Source: an uncultured Clostridia bacterium (lineage in GTDB: Bacteria > Bacillota > Clostridia > UBA1381). From it: 52,552 nt of DNA. Both the position numbers and the translations under genes were made by a program. A model generated the notes under the pieces. The model saw only the letters and a list, made by a program, of their open reading frames with translations, was not told where the DNA came from and searched no databases. The stretch is from positions 1-52,552 of the forward strand of contig CANQQW010000004.1 of NCBI GenBank assembly GCA_947626075.1, written 5' to 3'. Shown piece after piece: positions 26,864 to 38,566 of the stretch (position 1 is the stretch's first letter; the number at the start of each line of letters is the position of its first letter).

Positions 26864-27322
26864 TTATTTTTCTTCGGAATCTTCCTCGCAGTCAAACTCA
26901 AGCCCGATTTCCTCATGACAGTTCGGACATATAATCGCGTTGTCGTCGTCAATCATGTCAAAGTCAACCATAACGTCCTCACCGCAGTTCGGACATTCTA
27001 TTTCAAAATAGTCACCGCCGTCGTCCTCGTATTCGTCGTCATAGTCGTCCATAACATCATCGTCATAAGCGTAATCGTCATCGTCGTATTCGTCTGCTTC
27101 GCCGTAAAAATCGTCCGCCATATCGAATACGCACTCGTCAAGTTCGTCTAACACGTCTTCCGTTTCTTGTATTCTGGCGCTGATTTCCTCAATTGTGTCA
27201 GCCATTTCACCGAGCAAATCCAAAAGCTTTATAATTAACTTGCCTTCGTCGCTTTTCGGGCTTATGTCAAGACCGTCCGCGTAGCCTTTTAGGTAGGAAA
27301 CCTTTTTAATTAAATCTTCCAT
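26864..27322 (-). CDS. acidic protein with zinc-ribbon (CPNC..CPNC)
   Basis: IECPNCGEDVMVDFDMIDDDNAIICPNCHEEI after Asp/Tyr-rich segment. Confidence 0.8.
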   Translation of the reverse strand: MEDLIKKVSYLKGYADGLDISPKSDEGKLIIKLLDLLGEMADTIEEISARIQETEDVLDELDECVFDMADDFYGEADEYDDDDYAYDDDVMDDYDDEYEDDGGDYFEIECPNCGEDVMVDFDMIDDDNAIICPNCHEEIGLEFDCEEDSEEK

Positions 27323-27348
27323 AATCTTACCTTTCCCAATAAAGCGCG

Positions 27349-27909
27349 TTACTTTACACGCTCCATATATTCTCCCGTTCTTGTATCAACTCTTATCATT
27401 TCGTTTACGTCAACAAACAGCGGTACCTGAATGGTAGCGCCCGTTTCGAGCGTGGCGGGCTTGGTCGCATTGGTTGAGGTATTGCCCGCGAAGCCCGGCT
27501 CCGTCTCAGTAACCTGAAGCTCGACAAACGTCGGAGGTTCAACGCCGAAGATATTGCCCTTGTACGACATTATCTTGCATACGTCGTTTTCCTTTACGAA
27601 CTTCATCTGCTCTTCAATTTCCGACTTCGCAATGTCTATCATGTCATACGTTTCATTGTCCATGAAATGATAGAAATCGTCGTCACCGTATGAGTACGCC
27701 ATATCCTTTCTGTCAATATGAGCCTCCTCAAACTTTTCGGTCGGTCTGAATGTCTTTTCAACAACGCCGCCGCTTATGATATTCTTGAGCTTGGTTCTTA
27801 CAAACGCAGCGCCCTTACCCGGCTTTACGTGCTGAAATTCAACAATCTGATATACATTACCCTCGTGTTCAAAGGTTCTTCCGTTTCTAAAATCGCCTGC
27901 TGTAATCAT
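27349..27909 (-). CDS. efp: elongation factor P
   Basis: [43 protein letters not shown]. Confidence 0.96.
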   Translation of the reverse strand: MITAGDFRNGRTFEHEGNVYQIVEFQHVKPGKGAAFVRTKLKNIISGGVVEKTFRPTEKFEEAHIDRKDMAYSYGDDDFYHFMDNETYDMIDIAKSEIEEQMKFVKENDVCKIMSYKGNIFGVEPPTFVELQVTETEPGFAGNTSTNATKPATLETGATIQVPLFVDVNEMIRVDTRTGEYMERVK

Positions 27910-28004
27910 ATAAATAATCCTCCCAAATCTTTTGTGATTTATATAATATATATTCTAATATATTTCAGAGAAAAAATCAAGGTATTAATTAAAAAAATTT
28001 CCTT

Positions 28005-28862
28005 TTACCCGTATTTTTCCGCCATCATAACGCCCGATATTATCATGGCGCCGCCGAAATACTGAATAAGCCGCATTGTCTCGCCCAAAAAGAACGCGCC
28101 GATAATAATAGTCGTTATCGGTTCAAACGCCGATACTATCCCCGCCGTGGACGCGCCCTCGTATCTTACTCCCGCCTGAAACAGAGGTATTGCGCCCATA
28201 GTTATAAGAAATGAAATAATAAACGAAAACAGCCAGCCCTCCGTCGTTATGCCGGTAAAAGCAATATTGTCCGTGAGCGCTCCGAAAACGAGCGTCCCGC
28301 CGCTCATAATCATCATAAGGTAAAATGTCAGCTTGATATAGTCCATTTCGTCGATACCCGACCGGTCCATGTAAATGACGTAAAAGCTGTAGAATATTCC
28401 CGACAGTACGGCAAGCATAATTCCTATTTTATCGGCGGCGGTATTTATATCCACAAAGAGAAATATGCCTATGGTTACGAACATAACCGCCGCAAGCTTA
28501 AATTTATTTATTTTTTCCTTGTAAATAAACGCGGACACAATCACGATTATAAGCGGATAAATAAAGTGGAGCGTGGTCGCAAGCCCGGTGGATATATAGT
28601 CATACGCGGCGTACAGCGATATTATCGACAGCGAGCCGCCGAAAGCGCCGAAGATTATTATGCTTATAAGCTCGTGCCGCGTCAGCTTAAACGACTGACC
28701 TCGCGACACCATTATAATAAATAAAAGCGGAAGCATCAGGAATGTACGCAAAAAAGTCAGCGTTATTCCGTTTACTCCGCCTTCATACGCAAATTTTGAT
28801 AAGAGAGGCGCTGTTCCGTATATTACGGCGGACAGCACCAAACATATTTTGCCCCTTGTCAC
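28005..28862 (-). CDS. EamA/DMT-family transporter
   Basis: Ten-TM-like; ALIYGTAPLLSKFAYEGG..., repeat EamA halves. Confidence 0.88.
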   Translation of the reverse strand: MTRGKICLVLSAVIYGTAPLLSKFAYEGGVNGITLTFLRTFLMLPLLFIIMVSRGQSFKLTRHELISIIIFGAFGGSLSIISLYAAYDYISTGLATTLHFIYPLIIVIVSAFIYKEKINKFKLAAVMFVTIGIFLFVDINTAADKIGIMLAVLSGIFYSFYVIYMDRSGIDEMDYIKLTFYLMMIMSGGTLVFGALTDNIAFTGITTEGWLFSFIISFLITMGAIPLFQAGVRYEGASTAGIVSAFEPITTIIIGAFFLGETMRLIQYFGGAMIISGVMMAEKYG

Positions 28863-28925
28863 AGAAAATTCCTCCTATCGAAGCTAACAAATCCAAATAT
28901 TCTTTCAGCGGACAAGGGCAAAAAA

Positions 28926-30833
28926 CTACAGCGCTTCTATTTCTTTCAGCCATATATCCGCGGACGCGTCCGACGGCATACGCCAGTCGCCTCTCGGAGA
29001 CAAAGCAACGCTGCCCACCTTAGGTCCGTCGGGCAGGCATGAGCGCTTAAACTGCTGCGCGAAAAATCTTCGGTAAAATACTTTCATCCATTCCAGTATG
29101 ACCGTTCTGTCATACGTGTCCTTAAACGCTGTTTCGGCAAGGCGCAGTATCTTAGACGGCGATGAGCCGAAACGAGTAAGATGGTACAGAAAAAAGTCGT
29201 GCAGCTCGTAAGGTCCGACTATACTTTCCGTTTCCTGCGATATTTTTCCGTCCTTGGGCGGAAGCAGTTCGGGACTTACCGGCGTCGCGAGAATGTCCCC
29301 AAGCGTCTTTTTGAGCGCATCGTTATCGGTGCGTCTCGCCTCATAGTCAACAAGGCAGCGTATAAGCGTTTTCGGTACGCCCGCGTTTACCGCGTACATG
29401 GACATATGGTCGCCGTTATACGTCGCCCAGCCGAGCGCAAGCTCCGACATATCGCCCGTGCCTATAACAAGACCTCCCGTTTGATTCGCAATGTCCATAA
29501 GCACTTGCGTACGCTCGCGTGCCTGCGAGTTCTCGTATGTCACGTCATACGTCTCGGCGTCGTGTCCTATGTCCTTAAAATGGCGCAGCACGGCATCGCC
29601 GATATTGATTTCACGCAGCGTCACCCCGAGCGATTTGGCAAAGCTTACCGCGTTATTATAAGTTCTGCCCGTAGTGCCGAAGCACGGCATTGTTACGGCT
29701 ATTATATTTTTACGGTCAATCGAGAGGCTGTCAAACGCCCGCGCCGCCACAAGCAGCGCAAGCGTGGAGTCAAGTCCTCCGCTGACTCCTACCACCGCTG
29801 TTTTGCTATGGGTGTGGTCAACGCGCTTACGAAGCCCCAAGGACTGTATTGAAAGTATTTCCTCGCTGCGTTTGTCGCGCTCGCTGTCGGAGGACGGCAC
29901 AAACGGGAGCTTGTCTATATGGCGCGTAAGAACGGTATCGGTTTCCTTAATGTCCACGTCAACCGTAATATAGCCGCCGCTTGTCATTTTGTAGGTGTTG
30001 CTTCTTTTTCTCTCACCTACCATTCTTTCCAAATCCAGTTCGCTATATACGCGCTCGTTTGTAAAACGCTTGCTTCTCGCGAGTATAGAGCCGTTTTCGG
30101 CAATTATATTATCGGCGGAAAACACAAGGTCGGTCGTCGATTCTCCGTAACCTGACGACGCGTACACGTAGCCGCAGTAGAGGCGCGCCGACTGGCTCTT
30201 TACAAGCATGGCGCGGTATTCGTCCTTGGCTATTATCGCGTCGCTCGCCGACAGGTTCGCTATTACGGTCGCGCCCGCCATAGCGTGGCTCACCGACGGC
30301 GGAAGAGGCGACCACAAATCCTCGCACACCTCTATGGCAAGCGTGAAATACGGACACGCGCCGCTATGAAAAAGTATATTCGCGCCGAACGGTACTTGCT
30401 TTCCGTTCAGGCTGATATATTCCGCCTCGCTTTTGCCCTCGCAGAACCACCTCAGCTCGTAAAATTCCGAGTAGTTAGGCACATTCATTTTCGGCACTAT
30501 TCCCTTTATCTCTCCGCCGTTTATGACAACGGCGCAGTTATACAGCTTTCCGTTCGCAATAAGCGGCGCTCCGACTACGGCTATAATATCAAGCTCCTTG
30601 CTTTGTGCCGCGATTTTAAAAAGGCAGTCCTCGGCGCTCCTTAAAAGCGAACTTTGCAAAAACAAATCGCCGCAGGTATATCCCGTAACGCAAAGCTCGG
30701 GAAATACGGCGAGCTTTATACCGTCATTCGCCGCGTTTTTGATTTCCTCGATAATATTCGTTGTATTGTATTCCGTGTCAGCCACGCGTATGTCGGGCGT
30801 TACCGCCGCGCAGCGTACAAATCCGTCTTTCAT
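28926..30833 (-). CDS. nadE: glutamine-dependent NAD+ synthetase
   Basis: Nitrilase-like N-terminus (FPELCVTGYTCGDLF) and VVGVSGGLDSTLALLV PP-loop. Confidence 0.95.
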   Translation of the reverse strand: MKDGFVRCAAVTPDIRVADTEYNTTNIIEEIKNAANDGIKLAVFPELCVTGYTCGDLFLQSSLLRSAEDCLFKIAAQSKELDIIAVVGAPLIANGKLYNCAVVINGGEIKGIVPKMNVPNYSEFYELRWFCEGKSEAEYISLNGKQVPFGANILFHSGACPYFTLAIEVCEDLWSPLPPSVSHAMAGATVIANLSASDAIIAKDEYRAMLVKSQSARLYCGYVYASSGYGESTTDLVFSADNIIAENGSILARSKRFTNERVYSELDLERMVGERKRSNTYKMTSGGYITVDVDIKETDTVLTRHIDKLPFVPSSDSERDKRSEEILSIQSLGLRKRVDHTHSKTAVVGVSGGLDSTLALLVAARAFDSLSIDRKNIIAVTMPCFGTTGRTYNNAVSFAKSLGVTLREINIGDAVLRHFKDIGHDAETYDVTYENSQARERTQVLMDIANQTGGLVIGTGDMSELALGWATYNGDHMSMYAVNAGVPKTLIRCLVDYEARRTDNDALKKTLGDILATPVSPELLPPKDGKISQETESIVGPYELHDFFLYHLTRFGSSPSKILRLAETAFKDTYDRTVILEWMKVFYRRFFAQQFKRSCLPDGPKVGSVALSPRGDWRMPSDASADIWLKEIEAL

Positions 30834-30854
30834 CGTGTTTCCTTTCCGTATGTC

Positions 30855-31664
30855 CTATTTTAAGCCTTTAAGCTCATTCTTAAGCTTTTCGATTTCTTCC
30901 TCCGTTATTGTTGTCATTTTTGAGCGCTTACATTCAGCGAGCTTGTCCAAATAAGCGCGCGCCTTGTCATACTTGCCGAGCTTTACGGCAATCTTCGCGC
31001 CGTGATAAAAGCCTTCCACAAAGTTGTCTTGCTCCGCTAAAAGCTCGTCGGAAATTCTTTCCGCGTCCCCGTATCTTTCAAGTCTGTAATAGCATATGGA
31101 CAGATTGTCGAGTATGTCTCGGTTATCCTTGTCGTAGTCATACGCTTCCTCGCACATCGCAAGCGTCTCGTCGAGCGGAGCGTCCGACAGCAGTTTGAAG
31201 TAGCCCAGCATACCGTACAGATTACTCGTCCTGTAGCCGCTCTCGTACAGCTCCATAGCCTCGCTTAAAGCCTCGTCTATTCTGCCCTGACGGTAGTATA
31301 CCATACATCTTTGCTGCCTTGCCATGTTCTTCTTTTCCGGCTCGAGGCGCTTTACGCGTATAATCGGGTCAAGAACCTTTTCAGCCTCGTCCTCGCGTCC
31401 CGTTCTTAACAGTATATACGCGTATGACGACCGCATTTTTACGTTCATTCTGCCCGTATCATATGCCTTTTTGTACCATTGATACGAGGTTTCCTCGTCG
31501 CCCTCGGCATACGCACGGTTACCCTTTGTCACGTAAAATGTCGGAATAAAGTGGTATATTCCGTAAAGCGCTATGGCGACAAGCAGCGCCGCGCCGAGCC
31601 ACACGTTTATTTTAAACGCTATTACAACTACCGCTGCGGCAAGTAAAATATAAAGAAATGTCAT
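30855..31664 (-). CDS. TPR-repeat membrane protein
   Basis: N-terminal TM (MTFLYILLAAAVVVIAF) then TPRs; start moved to 31664. Confidence 0.75.
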   Translation of the reverse strand: MTFLYILLAAAVVVIAFKINVWLGAALLVAIALYGIYHFIPTFYVTKGNRAYAEGDEETSYQWYKKAYDTGRMNVKMRSSYAYILLRTGREDEAEKVLDPIIRVKRLEPEKKNMARQQRCMVYYRQGRIDEALSEAMELYESGYRTSNLYGMLGYFKLLSDAPLDETLAMCEEAYDYDKDNRDILDNLSICYYRLERYGDAERISDELLAEQDNFVEGFYHGAKIAVKLGKYDKARAYLDKLAECKRSKMTTITEEEIEKLKNELKGLK

Positions 31665-31715
31665 AGAAAAAACCTCCGTTACACAATCGGGAGGCAAAAT
31701 GCCTCCCTGTAATAG

Positions 31716-33125
31716 TTAAAATTCGGCTGTACCGACCGTCCTCGGGAACGGCAGCACGTCGCGTATATTTGACACGCCCGTTATATACATAACGGCTCTT
31801 TCAAAGCCAAGGCCGAAGCCGGCGTGTTTGTTTGTTCCGTACTTCCTAAGGTCAAGGTAGAACGCGTAGTCCTCCTCGCTAAGTCCCAGTTCTTTCATCC
31901 TTTCGGTAAGCGTATCGTAATTTTCCTCTCTCTGGCTTCCGCCGATAATCTCGCCCACGCCCGGCACGAGCAAGTCCATTGCGGCGACGGTCTTTTTATC
32001 GTCGTTTAGCTTCATGTAAAACGCTTTTATCTCCTTTGGGTAGTCGGTCACAAACAGCGGGCGTTTGAATACCTGCTCGGTGAGGTAGCGCTCATGCTCC
32101 GTCTGCAAATCCGCGCCCCACTTTACGGGATAGTCGAACTTGACCTTACCCGCGTTTTGCTCGTCCTCAAGTATTTTTACCGCCTCGGTGTAGGTAATCT
32201 GCGCAAAGTCGCTGTTTACCACATGATTAAGCCTGTCAAGAAGTCCCTTGTCTATAAATCGGTTGAAAAATTCCATTTCCTCCGGGGCGTTTTCAAGGCA
32301 GTAGTTAATTATATATTTGAGCATATCCTCCGCAAGCTCCATATCGTCATGCAGGTCGGCGAACGCAATCTCCGGCTCAATCATCCAAAATTCCGCAGCG
32401 TGGCGCGTCGTGTTTGAATTTTCGGCGCGGAAAGTGGGTCCGAAGGTGTACACGTTCCTAAACGCCATACAGTACGTTTCCACGTTAAGCTGTCCGCTTA
32501 CGGTGAGGTTCGCCTGCTTGCCGAAGAAATCTTTCGAGTAATCCACCGAGCCGTCGTCATTTTTAGGCACTTGGTTTAAGTCCATAGTCGTAACCTGAAA
32601 CATCTCGCCCGCGCCCTCACAGTCGCTCGCAGTTATAATCGGCGTATGCACATATACAAATCCCCGCTCTTGAAAAAATTGATGTATCGCGTAAGCTATC
32701 ATGGAGCGGACGCGGAATACAGCCGAGAAAGTGTTGGTGCGCGGTCTTAAATGCGCTATTGTGCGCAGATATTCAAAGCTGTGACGCTTTGGCTGAAGCG
32801 GATAGTCGGGCGTTGACTCGCCCTCCACGGTTACGCTTTCCGCTTTAAGCTCAAACGGCTGCTTGGCTTCGGGAGTTAAAACGAGAGTACCCGTAACGGT
32901 AATAGACGCGCCGATATTCAGCTTCGCAAGCTCGGCGTAATTGGGAAGCGCAGCTTCAAGAACTATCTGCAAATTTTTGAAAAACGTTCCGTCGTTAAGC
33001 TCTATAAATCCGAAATTCTTGGAAATTCTTGTGTTGCGTATCCAGCCCGATATTGTAATCTCCTTACCGCCGTACTCGTCCGTATTGCGGTAAAGGCTTT
33101 TTATAACAGTTTTCATATCGTACAA
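31716..33125 (-). CDS. asnS: asparaginyl-tRNA synthetase
   Basis: [25 protein letters not shown]...[28 protein letters not shown]. Confidence 0.96.
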   Translation of the reverse strand: MYDMKTVIKSLYRNTDEYGGKEITISGWIRNTRISKNFGFIELNDGTFFKNLQIVLEAALPNYAELAKLNIGASITVTGTLVLTPEAKQPFELKAESVTVEGESTPDYPLQPKRHSFEYLRTIAHLRPRTNTFSAVFRVRSMIAYAIHQFFQERGFVYVHTPIITASDCEGAGEMFQVTTMDLNQVPKNDDGSVDYSKDFFGKQANLTVSGQLNVETYCMAFRNVYTFGPTFRAENSNTTRHAAEFWMIEPEIAFADLHDDMELAEDMLKYIINYCLENAPEEMEFFNRFIDKGLLDRLNHVVNSDFAQITYTEAVKILEDEQNAGKVKFDYPVKWGADLQTEHERYLTEQVFKRPLFVTDYPKEIKAFYMKLNDDKKTVAAMDLLVPGVGEIIGGSQREENYDTLTERMKELGLSEEDYAFYLDLRKYGTNKHAGFGLGFERAVMYITGVSNIRDVLPFPRTVGTAEF

Positions 33126-33138
33126 ATTATCCTTTCAA

Positions 33139-34146
33139 TTACAGTAATTTTATTCCCTTTTCGGCGCACGCTTTACGCATTTCGTCAGGCCATACCGACG
33201 ACTGCACTTCGCCTATATGCGCCTTTTGCAGCATATACATGCACAGTCTCGACTGACCTATACCGCCGCCTATGGTGTAAGGAAGCTCCTTGTTTACAAG
33301 CTTTTTGTGGAAGTCAAGCTCCAGCCGTTCCTCACATCCGGCGGTCTTTATCTGGGAGACGAGAGAATTTTCGTCCACTCTTATACCCATGCTTGAAAGC
33401 TCATAAGCCATATCAAGAAGCGGATAGTAAACGATAATGTCACCGTTTAATTCCCAGTCATCGTAATCGGGCGCTCTGCCGTCATGCTTCTTGCCGGATT
33501 TAAGCTCCTTGCCTATCTGCATCAGGAATACCGCTTTCTTTTCGCGCAAAAGCTTATTTTCCCTCTCTTTAGGTTCAAGCTCCGGGTACATGTCCTCAAG
33601 CTCCTGCGTCGTAATAAACTCTATATCGTCGGGAAAATTATTCTCTATGGCGGAGTACTTTTGGCATACCCTGCTCTGTGTGGATTTCATCGCCGAATAT
33701 ATTCGCTTTACATAAGATTTCAGCGTTTCAATCGTTCTTTCTTCTTTATTTATAACAGCCTCCCAGTCCCACTGGTCAACGTACATGGAATGGAGATTGT
33801 CCACCTCCTCGTCGCGGCGTATGGCGTTCATGTCGGTGTAAAGGCCCTCGCCCGGCTCAAAACCGTATTTGCCGAGCGTCATTCTCTTCCACTTCGCAAG
33901 CGAATGTACGATTTCAAGCGTCGCTCCGCCTATGCACGGCGCGTCAAACGCCACGGGGCGTTCCACTCCGTTGAGGTTGTCGTTAAGACCCGTTTCGGGA
34001 CGCACAAAAAGCGGCGCGGAAATTCTTTGCAGATTTAAAGCCGCTATTATCTCATGCTGGAACGTGTCCTTTATGAACTTAATCGCCCTCTCGGTTTCGC
34101 GTCCGTCAAGATTGGACTTGTAGTTTTCAGGGATTGTAAGTGACAT
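33139..34146 (-). CDS. asnA: aspartate-ammonia ligase
   Basis: LQRISAPLFVRPETGLNDNLNGVERPVAFD...IGGGIGQSRLCMYMLQKAHIGEVQ. Confidence 0.96.
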   Translation of the reverse strand: MSLTIPENYKSNLDGRETERAIKFIKDTFQHEIIAALNLQRISAPLFVRPETGLNDNLNGVERPVAFDAPCIGGATLEIVHSLAKWKRMTLGKYGFEPGEGLYTDMNAIRRDEEVDNLHSMYVDQWDWEAVINKEERTIETLKSYVKRIYSAMKSTQSRVCQKYSAIENNFPDDIEFITTQELEDMYPELEPKERENKLLREKKAVFLMQIGKELKSGKKHDGRAPDYDDWELNGDIIVYYPLLDMAYELSSMGIRVDENSLVSQIKTAGCEERLELDFHKKLVNKELPYTIGGGIGQSRLCMYMLQKAHIGEVQSSVWPDEMRKACAEKGIKLL

Positions 34147-34149
34147 TTT

Positions 34150-34326
34150 TCATTCTCCTTTATCAATTATTTCAATGCTTTCAAGCGTCTGTTTGAAGTT
34201 TCGGCGCACGGCATCAAGATATTCCTTGCGCAGCCCGTCGCGCTCGGCTGTTTCCTCGTCGGTAAGTCCCTCCGTCTTTGCCTTGCGCGCAAGGTAATTA
34301 ATCCTCTCGATTTTCTTTTGTTCCAA
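34150..34326 (-). CDS. DUF896-family small protein
   Basis: TTG start: (M)EQKKIERINYLARKAKTEGLTDEETAERDGLRKEYLDAVRRNFKQTLESIEIIDKGE*; RBS GAGGTAA. Confidence 0.85.
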   Translation of the reverse strand: MEQKKIERINYLARKAKTEGLTDEETAERDGLRKEYLDAVRRNFKQTLESIEIIDKGE

Positions 34327-34528
34327 AAGATTACCTCCTCAAGAAAATATCACTATTCCTATTTTAAACTATTTCTCCGAAAAATTCAAGTGGCGCGCGG
34401 TATTTTTTTTAGTTTTCCGACCATTCCCGCGCATACGTAAAAAATACAAGCAAAACGCGCGGACAATCTGCAAATATCGACCGCGCCTCATAATATATAT
34501 TACAATACTTTGAAAGGAGGAGCCTACA

Positions 34529-34636
34529 ATGGGAGAATGCTGTGAAAGAAATAGCGGCTGTAACTTCGATCTTGATATGGTTCTTTGGGTTCTTATCATT
34601 ATCATCATCGTAACTTGTATGTGCGGCAATAACTAA
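34529..34636 (+). CDS. 35-aa Cys-rich single-TM micropeptide
   Basis: RBS AAAGGAGG; MGECCERNSGCNFDLDMVLWVLIIIIIVTCMCGNN*. Confidence 0.65.
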   Translation: MGECCERNSGCNFDLDMVLWVLIIIIIVTCMCGNN

Positions 34637-34720
34637 TTTTATACCGTAAGCGGAGTCGGTTACATGGCGCGTCAGTGCCGTCAAAACGCGCTGACGCAAC
34701 GCCGTCGGCTCCGCTGACCC

Positions 34721-34748
34721 CGCTGCCGCCCAGCGCGGCAGCTTTTTT
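34721..34748 (+). terminator. intrinsic terminator
   Basis: GCTGCCGCCCAGCGCGGCAGCTTTTTTT. Confidence 0.75.
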
Positions 34749-34946
34749 TATGTCTGCTTATACTGTATAAAATTACCATTTTTACGAGATTTTTTTGGTA
34801 TAATTGCCAATATTTTCATTTTTCTGGAAAATTTTTGAAAAATATCTTGATTTTATTTACATTTTATGGTAATATAATAATGCACTGGAAATATTTGTAT
34901 GTTTATGGTGTCATTTTGTTATAGTTACGATAGGAGGATCAGATTT

Positions 34947-35738
34947 ATGGAAAAGAAAATATCCGTTTTAGTTGCGGATGACAACGAAAAGGTCAACACG
35001 GAGTTGTCGGAACAAATCAGAACCGAAAGCGATATGACGCTCGCGGCGACCGCGTATGACGGCGAGGAAGCGTACAAGCTTATACTCGAAACCGCGCCGG
35101 ACGTCGTGATACTGGATTTGGTAATGCCGAAGCTGGACGGCATAGGCGTTATTAAGAAGCTGCGAAACGCGCCGCTTGCAAAACGTCCGAAGATAGTGGC
35201 GTATTCCATTTCCTCAAGCGCAATTGAGATGGCGGCTTCCGCCGGTCACGGAATAAGCTACTGTCTGTTAAAGCCGCAAAGCTGTGAGCGCATATGCGAG
35301 GTTATACGCGATGTGGCGTCCGCGCAGAAAATAGCCGCGGTCACGATAGGCGAAAAGATTATACCCGCACCCGCCGCGAAGAATGACGAGGCAGATCTGG
35401 AAACAGTGGTCACGGACTTTATACATGAGCTTGGCGTGCCTGCGCACATAAAGGGCTACCAGTATATCAGAAGCGCTATTATGATGGTAGTTGAGAATAT
35501 GGATTTACTTAATTTTATCACAAAACAGCTTTACCCCGAAATCGCGAAGGCTTACAACACTACAGCCAGCCGTGTGGAAAGAGCTATACGCCATTCTATA
35601 GAAGTCGCGTGGACGCGGGGCAAGCCCGAGATTATGAATGAGATTTTTGGGTATACCATTCATACAGGCAAGGGTAAGCCCACAAATTCCGAATTTATCG
35701 CAATGGTAGCTGACAGAATACGTCTTACGCTTAAATAA
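34947..35738 (+). CDS. spo0A: sporulation master regulator Spo0A
   Basis: Receiver [26 protein letters not shown]-term [46 protein letters not shown]. Confidence 0.97.
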   Translation: MEKKISVLVADDNEKVNTELSEQIRTESDMTLAATAYDGEEAYKLILETAPDVVILDLVMPKLDGIGVIKKLRNAPLAKRPKIVAYSISSSAIEMAASAGHGISYCLLKPQSCERICEVIRDVASAQKIAAVTIGEKIIPAPAAKNDEADLETVVTDFIHELGVPAHIKGYQYIRSAIMMVVENMDLLNFITKQLYPEIAKAYNTTASRVERAIRHSIEVAWTRGKPEIMNEIFGYTIHTGKGKPTNSEFIAMVADRIRLTLK

Positions 35739-35783
35739 CTCCCCAAAAAAGGCGCCGCTACGGCGTCTTTTGATTTAATACGC

Positions 35784-35819
35784 AAAAAGTCACGGGGCTT
35801 ATATTCCTCATGACTTTTT
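35784..35819. terminator. bidirectional terminator
   Basis: AAAAAGTCACGGGGCTTATATTCCTCATGACTTTTT. Confidence 0.75.
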
Positions 35820-37884
35820 ATTCGTTACCGACTTTTACGGGCTTTGTATACGGCTGCTGATTTTTGTTCCACACATACACTGTCATTTCCGCGTTCTCCA
35901 GTCCGTCCGGGACGGTAAAATCCGCGCTCATATCCGCATTTAACCGCGGTATCAGTACAGCCGCCAATTTGCCGTTTATTCTTACCCCCGTAAAGAGAAT
36001 CACATTATCGGCGGATACGCCGCTAAGATTCAACAAAATATGCACGTTATTTGCGGTGCGCTTTATTTCAACGCTGTTATTGTCTATATCCTGAGTTGGC
36101 GTAGGTGTGTTACCCGACTCCGGTGACGGCTCGGGGCTTTCGGTAATTTCCGGTGTTGGCGTAGGAGTGATTACGGGTGTGGGTGTAATCGTCGGCGTGA
36201 GCGTCGGGGTGAGCGTAGGTGTTGGTATTAGTGTTGGTGTGATCGTCGGAGTGAGCGTTGGAGTGAGTGTGGGTGTTAGAGTGGGTATTAGCGTGGGTGT
36301 TGGTGTGGGCGTGGGTTTTTTTACAATCACAGTACACGAAGCTGTTACGTTATCGTTGTATGTTACGGTAATTTCCGCGCTTCCCGCTTTTTTTGCCGTA
36401 ACGGTACCGTTATCCACTTGAGCCGTTTCTTCGTTGTCTGATTTCCATACCGCCTCGTCCGTAGTGTCCGCGGGTACCGTGTTCGCCGTCAGCGCGGCGG
36501 TCTCTCCCTCGGTAAGCGTAAGCGTCGTTTTATCTAAGCTCACGCTTTCCGCGTGTTTTAAAAGCGCTTCGTAAGCGTTAAGGCGCGCGCTCGTTTGCAC
36601 CTTGTTTTGAAGCGACGGCAGAACGTCCGCACTGCTTTTTAATTTGGCTATTATTTCGGCAGGAGTCATGTCGGGATACTTCGCCTTTACGACGGCAGCC
36701 GCGCCTGAAACCATAGGACACGCCATCGACGTGCCGCTTTGTGTTTTATACAGGTCGGAGCCTATGTACGCGCCCCAAATGTTTGAGCCGGGCGCGGCGA
36801 TGTCCACGCTGTTTGCGCCGTAGTTTGACGCAAGAACTTTACCATTGCTTGTGCCGAAGTATGATAATTTATCGTCTTTATCCGAGGACGCTACGGCTAT
36901 AACATTGTCAGATTCGTATGACGCGGGGTATACGGGATTTATGTCATTGTCGTTGTTATCATTGCCCGCCGCAGCGACAAACAGAGAGTTTTGGCTGCTT
37001 TTTATAAAATTCAGTACAGCCTCTGAGCTTGAGCCTCCGAAGCTGCAATTAACAATCGGGATTTTCATTTTATAAACATATTCCATCGCTTTTAAAATGG
37101 CGGCGGATGTTGTTTTGCCCTCGGCGTTGAATATTTTCAGAGGTATAATTTTAACATTACGCGCAAGCGACGCGACACCCACGCCGTTATTCGTCTCGGC
37201 GCTGATGATTCCCGCGACGTGCGTTCCGTGACCCAGTTCGTCGGACGGGTCGTTGTCGTCATCGTAGAAGTCCCAGCCGTGTATATCGTTGAGGTAGCTG
37301 TTGTGGTCGCTGTCGTCTCCCTCGGTTTCACCGGGGTTTGTCCATATATTATTTTTAAGGTCCGGGTGCGTCATCATAACGCCGCTGTCAACAACCGCTA
37401 CGGTTACGTCCGAGCAGTTTATGTTCATGTTCCAAACGTCGGGAGCCTTGATTTTATCAAGCGCGTACTGCTTTCCCGCCGTATAGTCCGGGTCGTTCGG
37501 AGCGTCGAAAAGAGTGTATATATAGTTCGGTTCGGCGTATTCAACCTCCGGCAAACTGTTGAGCAAATCTATTTTATTTAAGACGTTTTGCCTGCCTTTT
37601 TCGGTAAAAGTAAGCTCTAAAACTCGTCTTTTTCCCGATGATACGCTAAAAGTCGAAATACCTCCGTCGGGCATATTGCAAACGGTTTTTACCTCGGAAA
37701 CACCGACGCCGTCAAACGGTAAATCCTGCGAAAACATACGCGTTACGGCGTTTTCGGGACGCATAACAACAATGGCGGAAGCGTCATCAAAGTCACCCGC
37801 GGCGTCAATTTCGGCGTGGGCGCGGACGGTGAAAATAAGCGCAAAAATAAAAACAAAGCATGGAAAAATAAGCTTTTTTTGCAT
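35818..37884 (-). CDS. secreted subtilase (S8) with Big2-like domain, Thr-Pro linker and C-terminal accessory domain
   Basis: [56 protein letters not shown]; (PT)n linker. Confidence 0.95.
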   Translation of the reverse strand: MQKKLIFPCFVFIFALIFTVRAHAEIDAAGDFDDASAIVVMRPENAVTRMFSQDLPFDGVGVSEVKTVCNMPDGGISTFSVSSGKRRVLELTFTEKGRQNVLNKIDLLNSLPEVEYAEPNYIYTLFDAPNDPDYTAGKQYALDKIKAPDVWNMNINCSDVTVAVVDSGVMMTHPDLKNNIWTNPGETEGDDSDHNSYLNDIHGWDFYDDDNDPSDELGHGTHVAGIISAETNNGVGVASLARNVKIIPLKIFNAEGKTTSAAILKAMEYVYKMKIPIVNCSFGGSSSEAVLNFIKSSQNSLFVAAAGNDNNDNDINPVYPASYESDNVIAVASSDKDDKLSYFGTSNGKVLASNYGANSVDIAAPGSNIWGAYIGSDLYKTQSGTSMACPMVSGAAAVVKAKYPDMTPAEIIAKLKSSADVLPSLQNKVQTSARLNAYEALLKHAESVSLDKTTLTLTEGETAALTANTVPADTTDEAVWKSDNEETAQVDNGTVTAKKAGSAEITVTYNDNVTASCTVIVKKPTPTPTPTLIPTLTPTLTPTLTPTITPTLIPTPTLTPTLTPTITPTPVITPTPTPEITESPEPSPESGNTPTPTQDIDNNSVEIKRTANNVHILLNLSGVSADNVILFTGVRINGKLAAVLIPRLNADMSADFTVPDGLENAEMTVYVWNKNQQPYTKPVKVGNE

Positions 37885-38045
37885 AAAATCACCGCTTTTC
37901 TTTAAAAAATTACACGCTTTTGCACTAATTATAACATATCAAACCGTATTTTACAACGGAAAAATCACTCATTGTGTTCTTTGACCCGCCGAGGCGGCGA
38001 AATCAAGCGCAGGGGTGAGAATAAAGACATAGCATATTACGGTCT

Positions 38046-38561
38046 TTATATGCCGGGCGCTATATATTCTTTTTCCCTTAGAGTGTTTTCAATTAAATCC
38101 AGCGTTTCTTCGCTGTCCGCGCGGACAGTGTGATAGTGATAGCCGGACGTTATATTCATAAGCTCGCTCGACTTGCCGCTTTGAAGTCCCTCGATATACT
38201 GTCTCACGCCGCGCCGTGAGGATATGCCGAGCTTAGCCTCTATTTTTCCGTAAAGTCTGTGCCATACGAACACATCCTCCACAGTGCCGCCCATATCTAC
38301 TATGGCGGTAAGCTCATCCTCGGTCTGTTCGTTTGTGTGGCGCACCTTAAAGACGCGCGTATATTCGGGGTAAGCGTTGTTTAGCACGTATCCCTTATTG
38401 GTCGAGAGTATGTCCGAGCCGGCAGCCTTCAAAAGCGCTATGTCCTGCACTATGACTTGGCGCGACACGCCGAGTTCTTTAGCGAGCGAGCCGCCCGACA
38501 CCGCTTCCCGACTCTCCGTTATGACCTTTATTATTTTTTCCCGTCTTTCGTCAGCATTCAT
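38046..38561 (-). CDS. niaR: NAD biosynthesis transcriptional repressor (HTH + 3H domain)
   Basis: HTH GSLAKELGVSRQVIVQDIALLKAAG; 3H domain; encoded with nad genes. Confidence 0.9.
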   Translation of the reverse strand: MNADERREKIIKVITESREAVSGGSLAKELGVSRQVIVQDIALLKAAGSDILSTNKGYVLNNAYPEYTRVFKVRHTNEQTEDELTAIVDMGGTVEDVFVWHRLYGKIEAKLGISSRRGVRQYIEGLQSGKSSELMNITSGYHYHTVRADSEETLDLIENTLREKEYIAPGI

Positions 38562-38566
38562 ATCCG

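Noticed and set aside
36110-36337. His/Asn/Thr repeat ORF ([14 protein letters not shown])
   Set aside because: Out-of-frame reading of the same (PT)n repeat.
36107-36421. Plus-strand ORF rich in VGVSVGV repeats
   Set aside because: Antisense reading of the Thr-Pro linker of the subtilase (35818-37884); low-complexity artefact.
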